DNA of 15,800 nt, from NCBI GenBank assembly GCA_937998045.1, contig CALKVG010000516.1:1-15800 (forward strand), written 5' to 3'. Source of the stretch: an uncultured Myxococcales bacterium. Its GTDB lineage: Bacteria; Myxococcota_A; Polyangia; Polyangiales; Polyangiaceae. Positions 6,314-13,586 of the stretch are shown one piece after another (the first letter of the stretch is position 1; each line of letters starts with the position of its first letter). The translations under genes were made by a program, and so were the position numbers. The notes beneath the pieces were generated by a model, which saw nothing but the letters and a program-made list of their open reading frames with translations, was not told the origin of the DNA and ran no database searches.

Positions 6314-7720
6314 TCACTGCGAGACGAAATCGTTCATCTGGATGAGCGGCATCAGGATGGCGAACGCGATGAAGCCCACGCCTCCCCCCATGACGACGAT
6401 CATGATCGGCTCGAGCAGGCTGGTCAGCGCCTGAACACGCGTCTCGACCTGCGTGTCGTACGCCCGCGCGACGTTCTCGAGCATCTGCTCGAGCTGGCCG
6501 CTCCGCTCTCCGACGGCGATCATGTGCGTCACGATCGGCGGGAAGACGCCGCTGCGCTTCAACGGAACGGCGATCGACTCTCCCTCGCGGATGCTCCCGA
6601 TCGCGGTCTCGATCACCTTCTCGAGCCGCCCGTTGTCGAGGACGTTCTTCACGATGTCCATCGCCTTGAGGAGCGGCACGCCGCTTCGCAGGAGCGTCGC
6701 GAGCGTCCTCGCGAAGCGCGACACCGCGAGCATCCGGACGAGCGGGCCGAAGATCGGCACGCCGAGGAGGAAGCTGTCCTTCTTCTCCCGGCCCCGAGGC
6801 GTCGCCACCCACGCCATCGCCCATGCGATCCCGACGCCCCCGACGGCGCCCAGGAGCACGCCGACCAGGTAGGCGCCGAGCGACTCGACCATGAAGGCGC
6901 ACAGGATCAGGAAGGAAGCCGTCACCAGGGCCAGGATGACGAAGACGAGGTGCTTGGTCCGCTCGCTCTCCTTGTAGTCGCGGAGCGCGGACCGCGTGAG
7001 GGTGAACGTCACCAGCGACACGACGAACCCGAGCATCTGGTTCGACGAGACGACGTGCGACGCCCCGATGAGAGCCTCGGTGTACCAGGGCAGGGCGTGA
7101 TCGAGGCTCTCGAAGATCGCCGTCACCTTCGGGACGACGACCACCATCATCACGGTGATGAGCGCCGAGCCGATGACCATCATGAGCGCCGGATAGGCGA
7201 GCGCCGCGCCGACCTTGCCGCGAAGCTTGGACTGCGACTCCATGAAGTCCGCGAGCCGCTCGAGGACGGCTTCGAGCGTACCGGACGCCTCGCCCGCTGC
7301 GACCATGCTCACGTAGAGGTTCGAGAAGATGCGCGAGTGGGGCTCGAGCGCCTTGGCGAGCGCGCTGCCCTCGTTCAGGCGGTCGACCACCTGCGTGAGC
7401 ACGCGCTTGAGCTCGTGCTTCTCGACCTGCTCGATGAGCGCGCCGACGGACTCGACCAGCGGGATCCCGGCGTGGACGAGCGTCGCCAGCTGGCGCGTCA
7501 TCATCGCGATGTCGGCGACGCTCACGCGCCCGAAGAACGATCCGCCCTCGACGGCCTTGCCTCTCCCGGCGCGCGCCTTCAGCTCCTCCTGGGCGTTCGT
7601 GAGGAGGATGCCCTCGCGCTTGAGCACGGCGCGCAGCATCTTCGCGTTGTCCGCGTCGCGGACCCCCTTCACCGCCTTGCCGGAGGCCGCAAGGATGCCG
7701 CGATACTCGAAGACGGCCAT
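6314..7720 (-). CDS. gspF: Type II secretion inner-membrane platform protein GspF with extra membrane segments
   Basis: GspF is the polytopic core of the inner-membrane platform, contacting GspE and the pseudopilus. It has an N-terminal region (1-67), then two T2SSF repeats: the first at about 68-192 (MTRQLATLVHAGIPLVESVGAL; GEASGTLEAVLERLADF) and the second at about 326-452 (RFARTLATLLRSGVPLLKAM; GERSGQLEQMLENVA). Hydrophobic segments are seen near 169-189, 219-235, 249-268, 272-298 and 433-455. GspF is usually about 400 residues with three membrane helices. This one has 468, and the added length lies between the first helix and the second repeat, where one or two extra spans seem to be inserted. 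The ATG at 7720 lies 3 nt after the gspE stop, so the two are probably coupled. Confidence 0.94.
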   Translation of the reverse strand: MAVFEYRGILAASGKAVKGVRDADNAKMLRAVLKREGILLTNAQEELKARAGRGKAVEGGSFFGRVSVADIAMMTRQLATLVHAGIPLVESVGALIEQVEKHELKRVLTQVVDRLNEGSALAKALEPHSRIFSNLYVSMVAAGEASGTLEAVLERLADFMESQSKLRGKVGAALAYPALMMVIGSALITVMMVVVVPKVTAIFESLDHALPWYTEALIGASHVVSSNQMLGFVVSLVTFTLTRSALRDYKESERTKHLVFVILALVTASFLILCAFMVESLGAYLVGVLLGAVGGVGIAWAMAWVATPRGREKKDSFLLGVPIFGPLVRMLAVSRFARTLATLLRSGVPLLKAMDIVKNVLDNGRLEKVIETAIGSIREGESIAVPLKRSGVFPPIVTHMIAVGERSGQLEQMLENVARAYDTQVETRVQALTSLLEPIMIVVMGGGVGFIAFAILMPLIQMNDFVSQ

Positions 7721-7723
7721 GGG

Positions 7724-9562
7724 TTAGAGCGCTCCCGGTCGCGCCGAGTGGGCGGGCGGCGGTTGCGACGGCACCGGCTCGATCGCGACGTCCTCCTGCG
7801 TGGCGGCGAGGACCTCCTCGACCGTCGTCAGGCCGGCGAGGACCTTGCGCGCGCCGTCGTCGCGCAGCGTGTCCATCCCCTGATCCATCGCGACGCGCTT
7901 CAGCGTCTGCGCGTCGGCCTTCTTGAGGACCAGCGGGCCGACGGCGTCGTCTACCAGGAGGAGCTCGTAGATGCCGCGCCGGCCGCTGAAGCCCGTGTTC
8001 GTGCACCGGTCGCAGCCCGCCCCCTTGTAGAACATCGGCCGCAGCGTCGGATCGAACGACTCGAGGAGGTCGCCCTCCGGGACGTTGCGCGGGAAGTAGC
8101 GGGAGTTCGGGTTCTCGCGCCGTGCCGCGCGGGTACGCATCCGCTCGCGCGTGAGGCCGAGCTCCTCGAGCTCGAAGGGCTCCGCGGGGTACGGCACCTT
8201 GCAGTGCGGGCACAGGACGCGCACCAGGCGTTGCGCGAGAATGCCGATGACGCTCGATCGCAGGAGGAACGGCTCGGCGCCCATGTCGATCGTGCGTGTG
8301 ATCGCGCCGGCGGCGTCGTTCGTGTGAATCGTCGAGAGCACGAGGTGCCCGGTGAGCGACGCGTTGATCGCGATCTCGAGCGTGTCGTGGTCGCGGATCT
8401 CGCCGACCATGACGATGTCCGGGTCCTGGCGGAGGAAGGCGCGGAGCGCGTTCGCGAAGGTGAGCCCGATCTTGGGCTGGACGTGCACCTGGTGGATGCC
8501 CTGGATCTCGTACTCGACCGGATCCTCGGCGGTGAGGATGTTGAGGTTGGGGCGGTTGATGCGGTTGATGCACGCGTAGAGCGTCGTCGTCTTTCCGCTA
8601 CCGGTAGGGCCGGTGACGAGGATGATGCCGTCGGGGCGCCGGATCAGGCCGTCCATCAGCGCGTACTCGCGCGGGCTGAAGCCGAGGTCCGGCAGATCGA
8701 GGAGGACGCTCGACTTGTTGAGCAAGCGCATGACGATCCGCTCGTACCCGCGGCTCGTCGGGATGGTGCTGACGCGGATGTCGAAGCCCTTGCCCGCGAT
8801 CTTCTTGGTGATGCGGCCGTCCTGAGGCAGTCGCTTCTCGGCGATGTTGAGCGCGCTCTCGATCTTGATGCGGCTGACGATGCTGTTCATGAACGCGCGC
8901 GGAGCGCGTCGCGCGACGTAAAGCTCGCCGTCGATGCGGTAGCGGACGATGACCTCCTTCTCCTCCGGCTCGATGTGGATGTCGCTCGCGCGCTCCTTCA
9001 TCGCCTGGAGGAAGAGGGAGTTGACCCAGCGGATGACGGGCGCCTCCTCGTCTGAGTCGAGGATGTCGCTCGCGCCCTCCTCGTCGACTGCCGAGTCGTC
9101 GCTCTCGAGCTGCTCCTGCCCGGCCTGCCGCTCGTAGACGCGGTTGATCGCGTCCTCGATGCGGTCTCGCCCGGCGACGCTGGCTTCAACCGGTTTCCCG
9201 AAGATGACGCGCAAGTCGTCGAGCGCCTGCGTGTCGAATGGATCCCCGCACAGAACGTGGACGGCGGCGTCGTCCTCCCGAAGGACGAGCACCTTGTGGG
9301 CTTTCGCGAAGGGGATGGGCACGCGGGCGGCGACCGCTGTCGGGATGCTCGCGAGGTCGACGCGCTCGACGAGCGGCAGCTGCGACTCTTCGGCCAGCAC
9401 TCGGGCGACCGCCATCTCCTCGGCGACCCCCGTGTTGATGACCAGGTCGAGCAGGTCGGTCCCGCGCTCGCGCTGAACGGCGTACAGCGAGTCGAGCCGG
9501 TCGGCCGGAACGACGCCGCGCATCACGAGGAGCTCGCCGAGGAACCGCTGCTCGGTCGCCAT
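7724..9562 (-). CDS. gspE: Type II secretion ATPase GspE
   Basis: This 612-residue cytoplasmic hexameric ATPase powers pseudopilus assembly. An N-terminal GspE/MshE-type domain (about 1-150) is followed by an acidic linker (152-174) and the secretion ATPase core. Visible motifs are Walker A GPTGSGKT (318-325, Lys324), Asp box LTAEDPVEYE (343-352), Walker B PDIVMVGEIRD (381-391, Glu388) and His box HLVLSTIHTNDA (406-417). The zinc-binding cysteines are present as CPHC (451-454) and CDRC (517-520). The spacing of 62 residues between the pairs is about twice that remembered for well-studied GspE proteins, owing to an Arg/Glu-rich insert. The C-terminus ends in a Pro-rich tail. The ATG at 9562 has GAGAGG about 8 nt upstream, overlapping the gspD stop. 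The CxxC zinc element and operon position favour GspE over PilB. Confidence 0.96.
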   Translation of the reverse strand: MATEQRFLGELLVMRGVVPADRLDSLYAVQRERGTDLLDLVINTGVAEEMAVARVLAEESQLPLVERVDLASIPTAVAARVPIPFAKAHKVLVLREDDAAVHVLCGDPFDTQALDDLRVIFGKPVEASVAGRDRIEDAINRVYERQAGQEQLESDDSAVDEEGASDILDSDEEAPVIRWVNSLFLQAMKERASDIHIEPEEKEVIVRYRIDGELYVARRAPRAFMNSIVSRIKIESALNIAEKRLPQDGRITKKIAGKGFDIRVSTIPTSRGYERIVMRLLNKSSVLLDLPDLGFSPREYALMDGLIRRPDGIILVTGPTGSGKTTTLYACINRINRPNLNILTAEDPVEYEIQGIHQVHVQPKIGLTFANALRAFLRQDPDIVMVGEIRDHDTLEIAINASLTGHLVLSTIHTNDAAGAITRTIDMGAEPFLLRSSVIGILAQRLVRVLCPHCKVPYPAEPFELEELGLTRERMRTRAARRENPNSRYFPRNVPEGDLLESFDPTLRPMFYKGAGCDRCTNTGFSGRRGIYELLLVDDAVGPLVLKKADAQTLKRVAMDQGMDTLRDDGARKVLAGLTTVEEVLAATQEDVAIEPVPSQPPPAHSARPGAL

Positions 9563-9568
9563 CGCGCG

Positions 9569-12157
9569 TTACCTCTCGATCCTCTCGATGTTGCGCACCG
9601 GAGGAGCCACGTTGAGCGTGGGGGGAGGAGGCGGCGCCTGCGGCGGTCCCGCGCCGGGACCCGAGGCCGGCGGGACTAGCTGCCCCGGGGCCGCGGGCGT
9701 GGTGCCTCCGACCGGCGTCGGCAGCTCGAGCGGCTGCCCTGGCTCGTGCGTCTTCATCTCGCGCGGGCGTGTCAGCTCCTCGAGGCGCCGTTGCTCGTCC
9801 ACTTCGCCGTACGATTGCCGGATGTCCTCGAGCAGGCCGTTCGTCCGCGAGTAGTCCTTCGGAGGCTCGTACTCGTTCTGCTCGGCGAAGACGAAGTAGT
9901 GATCGAGGAACTCCTGCCGCTCTTGCATCTTTCGCTCGAAGACGCCCCTCAGGTCCGACTGCTCGCGAATGATGTACGGCGTCAGCACGAGGATGAGGTT
10001 CGACTTCTGCATCGACGAGCTGCGCGACCGGAAGAGCGCGCCGAGGACGGGGATGTCGCCGAGAAGCGGGATCTTCGTGTCCGTGCGCGCCACGCGATTG
10101 CGCACGAGACCGCCGATGACCACCGGTTGCTGATCCTTGACCACGAGCTGCGTCTGCGCCGTGCGCTTGGCGAAGGGCACGACGCCGAGCGTGCCGATCG
10201 GCTGCTGACCGGTGACGTCGCTGATCTCCTCGGTCACTTCCAGGCGGACCTCGTCCGACTGGTTCAGGTGCGGGACGATTTTGACCTTCGTTCCGATGTC
10301 CTGGCGCGGCGCGGTGGCGCCGAAGCCGAGGCCGCCGAGCGCCCCCAGGCCGCCCAACCCCGCGGCTCCTGGCGCCCCGGTGGTCCCGCCGAGGCCGGGG
10401 AGACCGCCGAAGCCGCCGAAGTTCGTCTGCAAGGGGATGTTCTGTCCGACGTTGATCTCCGCGGGGACGTTGTCGGTCGCGAGGATGTGCGGCGTCGACA
10501 GGATGTCGGCGTCGTTCGTGCTGGCCAGCGCGTTGATGAGGACACCGAAGGCCGGGATCGAGAACCCCGTACCGAGGAGGTTCTCCGTGCCGGAGATGGC
10601 GGGGCCGCGGATGCCGAAGGCGAACGCGTTGAGCTGATCGGGCGTCGGCAGGAGGATCGTGTTGAGGGGGTTGAGACCGCCGAAGAGGAGGGTCTGGCCC
10701 GAGCTCGTCGGCCCGTTCTCGAGATCGCCGCCGTGGAAGTTGATGTTGAGTTGGTTCTGACGGTTGATCGTCAGATCCATGATCACCGCCTCGATGAACA
10801 CCTGGCGGCGCGGCTGATCGAGCTTGTCGATGACCGAACGGAGATTGGCGAAGTCGCGAAGGCTCGACGTGACGACGATCGAGTTGGTGGCCTTGTCGGC
10901 GCTCACCTTGACGCCCGACTCGAAGATGGCGAGCGGGGTCGCCCCCGCCTTGGGGGCAGCGCCTGGTGTGCCCCCGGCGGCGGCCGCTCCGGTCACGATC
11001 TCGTTCAGCGTCTTCGCGAGCTCCGTCGCGTCCGCGTGCTCGAGCGGGAGCACGTGGATCTCGCCCTCGCCGGTGCGCATCGGCACGTCGAGGCGCTTGA
11101 TGAACTCGAGGATGCGGAGGTACGCCCGCTCGGTCGAGATGATGACGAGCGAGTTGCTGCGGTCGTCGGGCAGGATCTTCGCGATGTGCAGATCGCTCGC
11201 GAGGGACGGGACGCCCTTGCCCGGCTCCTTGGTCGGACCTCCGCCGCCGCCGCCCTTGAGGTCGAAGACCTCGTCGAGGCGCTGGGCGATGTCCGACGCC
11301 ATCCCGTAGTGGATCGGCTCGATCCAGATCTGGTCGCCGACGCCGCCGACGTCGACGTCCTCGAGGATGTGCATCATGCGCTGGATGTTGGAGCCGGTGT
11401 CGGTGATGATGATGAGATTGCCCGGGCCGTATGCGACGATGTCGCCGTCCTTCGACTTGAAGTGACCGAGCACCGTGGCGGCCTCGTCGGCGCTGATGTT
11501 GTGCAGCCGGTGGAGGCGCGTGATGTAGCGATCCTCCGTCGGACCGCCTTGGCCGGCGACGTACACCGGCGCGCCCATCTTGGCGTCGGGCGAGTCGACG
11601 ATCTTGTAGAACCGCCCGTGAGGCACCACGGTGAGCCCGTTCGCCTCGAGGATCGACAGGAACGCCTGGTATGCCTCGGCGACGGTCACCTTCTGCGGCG
11701 AGAACACCGTCGCCTTGATGTTGTGCACCTTGCCGCCGAAGATGAAGCGCTTGCCCGTGAGCTGGCCGATGACCCGCACCAGCTGATCGAGATCGGCGTC
11801 CTCGAGCGAGAAGGTGACGCGGTCGTTGGCGGAGCGCGGCGCGTACTCGATGCCGGGCTCGAACTGGTTGAGCCCCGTCGTGTCTCCGACCTGCTTCCCT
11901 CCCGGCCCGGGGGCCACTGGACCCTTGGTGGGCGTGAGTCCGGGCGTCGCCGGCGACGCCCCGGAAGGGGGCGCGGGCGGCGTGGCCGGTTGCGCGTCGG
12001 ACGCAGGGGCCGCCGGCGTCGGCGCGATCGTTTGCCCGGAGGCCGGCAGCGGGTTCGGACGCATCCGCGGCTGCGCGGAGGCGTCTGCTCCGGCGGTGAC
12101 CAATGCCGCAGTCGACAGGCCGGCAAGAACAAGCGTCTCGAGAAGTTTCGCTCTCAT
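9569..12157 (-). CDS. gspD: Type II secretion secretin GspD
   Basis: This 862-residue protein forms the outer-membrane channel. A Sec signal peptide (1-28, ASA before Gln29) is followed by a Pro/Ala-rich linker (31-90). The N0 domain is at about 113-187, N1 at 210-272, N2 at 277-358 and N3 at 365-448. The secretin barrel runs from about 453 to 730. It contains the family signature IPLLGDIPVLGALFRS (696-711) and then NLILVLTPYII. Insertions are a Gly run in N2 (302-307), an Ala/Gly/Pro stretch in N3 (390-408) and a Gly/Leu-rich loop (581-612) inside the secretin domain. A charged helical segment (731-800) and a Pro-rich tail end the protein. GspD is usually 650-700 residues; the surplus is mainly these low-complexity parts. 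The gene lies 34 nt after the 86-residue membrane protein gene and 6 nt before gspE. No pilotin gene is recognised nearby. Confidence 0.96.
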   Translation of the reverse strand: MRAKLLETLVLAGLSTAALVTAGADASAQPRMRPNPLPASGQTIAPTPAAPASDAQPATPPAPPSGASPATPGLTPTKGPVAPGPGGKQVGDTTGLNQFEPGIEYAPRSANDRVTFSLEDADLDQLVRVIGQLTGKRFIFGGKVHNIKATVFSPQKVTVAEAYQAFLSILEANGLTVVPHGRFYKIVDSPDAKMGAPVYVAGQGGPTEDRYITRLHRLHNISADEAATVLGHFKSKDGDIVAYGPGNLIIITDTGSNIQRMMHILEDVDVGGVGDQIWIEPIHYGMASDIAQRLDEVFDLKGGGGGGPTKEPGKGVPSLASDLHIAKILPDDRSNSLVIISTERAYLRILEFIKRLDVPMRTGEGEIHVLPLEHADATELAKTLNEIVTGAAAAGGTPGAAPKAGATPLAIFESGVKVSADKATNSIVVTSSLRDFANLRSVIDKLDQPRRQVFIEAVIMDLTINRQNQLNINFHGGDLENGPTSSGQTLLFGGLNPLNTILLPTPDQLNAFAFGIRGPAISGTENLLGTGFSIPAFGVLINALASTNDADILSTPHILATDNVPAEINVGQNIPLQTNFGGFGGLPGLGGTTGAPGAAGLGGLGALGGLGFGATAPRQDIGTKVKIVPHLNQSDEVRLEVTEEISDVTGQQPIGTLGVVPFAKRTAQTQLVVKDQQPVVIGGLVRNRVARTDTKIPLLGDIPVLGALFRSRSSSMQKSNLILVLTPYIIREQSDLRGVFERKMQERQEFLDHYFVFAEQNEYEPPKDYSRTNGLLEDIRQSYGEVDEQRRLEELTRPREMKTHEPGQPLELPTPVGGTTPAAPGQLVPPASGPGAGPPQAPPPPPTLNVAPPVRNIERIER

Positions 12158-12191
12158 CGGGAACTCGCAGACCGTCTTTCTCTTTGCTGCA

Positions 12192-12452
12192 CTACCGGCG
12201 GTTGGCCGGCGGCGCGGGCGGCGCCTTCGGGCCGGGCATCGATCCGTGCACGTTGGAGGCCGGGACGAGCGCCCCGCTCGCAGGGGCGTTTTGCTCGGGC
12301 TCCGCCTGCGCGGACGACGCCTTGCCCACGATCGCCACGGCGATCAGCGTGATCATCCCGACGACGACGACGCATCCGCCCACCATCGCGCTCATGGTGA
12401 TGAGCGTCCTCCTGAGCAGCGTCCGGTTCTCGACAGCGGTGGGTTCGGCCAT
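12192..12452 (-). CDS. Small single-span membrane protein between gspC and gspD, unknown function
   Basis: An 86-residue protein not recognised as a known family. Residues 1-20 are polar and basic (VENRTLLRRTLI), then one membrane helix runs from about 21 to 43 (SAMVGGCVVVVGMITLIAVAIVG). A tail rich in Ala and Pro follows, ending in PKAPPAPPANRR. The charge pattern predicts the N-terminus in the cytoplasm and the tail in the periplasm. The ATG at 12452 lies 11 nt after the gspC stop and has no strong ribosome binding site. The stop is 34 nt before gspD. Tight packing inside the operon and the membrane helix argue for a real gene. Its place suggests a helper of GspC-GspD, but that is inference. 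It is not a lipoprotein, so it is unlikely to be a GspS-type pilotin. Confidence 0.72.
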   Translation of the reverse strand: MAEPTAVENRTLLRRTLITMSAMVGGCVVVVGMITLIAVAIVGKASSAQAEPEQNAPASGALVPASNVHGSMPGPKAPPAPPANRR

Positions 12453-12463
12453 GGGATTGCTCG

Positions 12464-13423
12464 TCACTTGATGTTGTAATCGAGGTTCGTTTCCTGCCCC
12501 TTGCGGTTCACGGAAACGGTCAGGTGATCTGCGGTACGCAGTCGGGCGTAGGCCTCGAGCGCCTTCTCGGGGCTCGTCATGTCGAAGCCGTTGATCTTCT
12601 CGAGCCGGTCGCCGTTCTCCATGCCGAGCACGCCGAGCAGCGTGTCCGGCCGCACGCCGAACAGGCGGATGCCGACGACCTTGCCGTTCTCCTGCTCGGG
12701 GACGATTCGCGCCTGCCGCATGAGCTCTGCCTGGTTCTCGAGGATCTTGTCGACGACGCCGCGATCGACGTCGAACTCCGTGGCGCTCTTCTTCGAGATG
12801 CCCTTGGCGATGTTCGGGTCCAGCGAGCCCGCCGCTCCGCTCGGCATGGGCGCGGGCGTCGTCGCGGCCGCCGTGCTCGCAGCGGCCGCCGGCTTGAACA
12901 TCTGCGACTGGCATAGCTGCGAGCCGCTCGTCATCCAGACTCGATCCCAGCCGATGTACTTCACCGTCTTGCCGCCGAGGTCGCCGCCGATCTTTCGCAG
13001 GTAGCTCTTGCCCTTCTCCTGCTGGGTCTCGAGCGCGGCGAACGACCAGTCCGGATCGGGCGAAGCGGCGATGATGAGCACCTTCACGCCGTCGCAGTCG
13101 GGCGCGCTGTAGGGGTCGCCTTCCTGCGCCTCGGCGCTCGGCAGATCGGGAGCCTCGATCGGTACGGCGTCGAGCGGACCGGTGACCGAATCGAATGGGT
13201 TGCGCTTGATGATGGCCTCCGCGCTCGTCTCGTGCGGACTGGCGGAGGCCGGTCCGGGCGGCAGTCTGGCAGCGAGCGGCGGGGCGGAGAGCTGCTTCTC
13301 GTCCGCGCCCAAGCTCGCGCCGACGATCTGCATGATGCCCTGCGCGTCGAAGAACGCCGCCACGGCGACCAGCAGGAGGATCACCGCCCAGAAGTGGCGC
13401 TTTAGGAGCTTGTCGATGGCCAT
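12464..13423 (-). CDS. gspC: Type II secretion protein GspC with PDZ domain
   Basis: This 319-residue bitopic inner-membrane protein links the platform to the secretin. A short cytoplasmic stretch (MAIDKLLKRH) precedes a membrane helix at about 11-24. A Pro/Ala linker leads to the homology region at about 66-176, with the early motif IIKRNPFDS (71-79) and Cys110 and Cys171. A second Ala/Pro linker (177-200) is followed by a C-terminal PDZ domain at about 237-319 (IRLFGVRPDTLLGVLGMENGDRL). The homology region would contact GspD N0. The ATG at 13423 gives a standard N-terminus. A TTG at 13486 in frame would add 21 residues of poor quality and lies upstream of the predicted transcription start. 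There is no clear ribosome binding site. This is the first gene of the operon, 29 nt after the predicted start site. Confidence 0.9.
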   Translation of the reverse strand: MAIDKLLKRHFWAVILLLVAVAAFFDAQGIMQIVGASLGADEKQLSAPPLAARLPPGPASASPHETSAEAIIKRNPFDSVTGPLDAVPIEAPDLPSAEAQEGDPYSAPDCDGVKVLIIAASPDPDWSFAALETQQEKGKSYLRKIGGDLGGKTVKYIGWDRVWMTSGSQLCQSQMFKPAAAASTAAATTPAPMPSGAAGSLDPNIAKGISKKSATEFDVDRGVVDKILENQAELMRQARIVPEQENGKVVGIRLFGVRPDTLLGVLGMENGDRLEKINGFDMTSPEKALEAYARLRTADHLTVSVNRKGQETNLDYNIK

Positions 13424-13434
13424 GCGCGGTGCGG

Positions 13435-13459
13435 ATGGGGCCCCATGCCCCGAAGGGCA
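13435..13459 (-). promoter_or_regulatory. Two adjacent inverted repeats just upstream of gspC
   Basis: On the minus strand TGCCC-TTCG-GGGCA (13459-13446) is a 5-bp stem with a UUCG-type tetraloop. It shares its last bases with a perfect 12-base palindrome ATGGGGCCCCAT (13446-13435). They lie 12 to 36 nt before the gspC ATG. If transcription starts near 13452, only the second would be whole in the RNA. They may be an operator or a leader hairpin; chance is also possible in GC-rich DNA. Confidence 0.35.
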
Positions 13460-13462
13460 GTG

Positions 13463-13478
13463 TGCGAGGGCTGTGCCA
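13463..13478 (-). promoter_or_regulatory. Putative sigma-54 (-24/-12) promoter for the gsp operon
   Basis: The minus strand reads TGGCACAGCCCTCGCA from 13478 to 13463. It matches the sigma-54 consensus TGGCAC-N5-TTGCA at all but one position (TCGCA for TTGCA). The invariant GG and GC are present with correct spacing. The predicted start is near 13452, leaving a leader of about 29 nt before the gspC ATG at 13423. An NtrC-type activator gene lies 1 kb away. No experimental support is visible. Confidence 0.55.
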
Positions 13479-13492
13479 CCGGACAAACGCTC

Positions 13493-13511
13493 GGAAACTC
13501 AGGTTGTTTCC
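13493..13511. promoter_or_regulatory. Inverted repeat GGAAAC-N7-GTTTCC, possible regulator site
   Basis: A perfect 6-bp inverted repeat with a 7-base spacer lies about 41 to 59 bases upstream of the predicted sigma-54 start. It overlaps the first CAGGTW hexamer and shares one base with the second. It resembles a dimeric regulator site, but the binding protein is unknown. Confidence 0.3.
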
Positions 13512-13542
13512 AGGTACCGCGTCCGTCAGGTTTCGACAGGTT
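13500..13542 (+). repeat. Four CAGGTW direct repeats upstream of the gsp promoter
   Basis: CAGGTT occurs at 13500-13505, CAGGTA at 13511-13516, CAGGTT at 13527-13532 and CAGGTT at 13537-13542. Start-to-start spacings are 11, 16 and 10 bases, close to whole or one and a half helical turns. All four point the same way. They lie about 48 to 90 bases upstream of the predicted gspC transcription start, so they could be an operator array. Confidence 0.45.
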
Positions 13543-13575
13543 GGCGGCCGTCCGCCGTGGACAGCGGGACCGTGC

Positions 13576-13586
13576 GACAAAGTGTC
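13576..13586. promoter_or_regulatory. Inverted repeat GACA-AAG-TGTC, candidate enhancer site
   Basis: A perfect 4-bp inverted repeat with a 3-base spacer lies about 125 to 135 bases upstream of the predicted sigma-54 start, the distance at which NtrC-family activators commonly bind. The arms are short, so a chance match is quite possible. Confidence 0.25.

Noticed and set aside
5633..9055. Plus-strand open frame of 1140 codons across gspG to gspE
   Set aside because: It is antisense to several well-supported genes and has no domain; its composition (Arg, Asp, Leu, Ala) is that of a mirror frame caused by third-position GC bias.
7724..12157. Type IV pilus (PilB, PilQ) reading of the ATPase and secretin genes
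   Set aside because: GspC with a PDZ domain, the CxxC zinc pairs in the ATPase, GspG with its acidic loop and the GspH-I-J-K set in canonical order identify a type II secretion system.
9746..12352. Plus-strand open frame of 868 codons opposite gspD
   Set aside because: Shadow of gspD with no recognisable motif and no start signal.
12192..12452. Small membrane protein as a GspS-type pilotin
   Set aside because: It has no lipobox Cys or signal peptide; the Cys at residue 27 lies inside the membrane helix without lipobox context at the right place.
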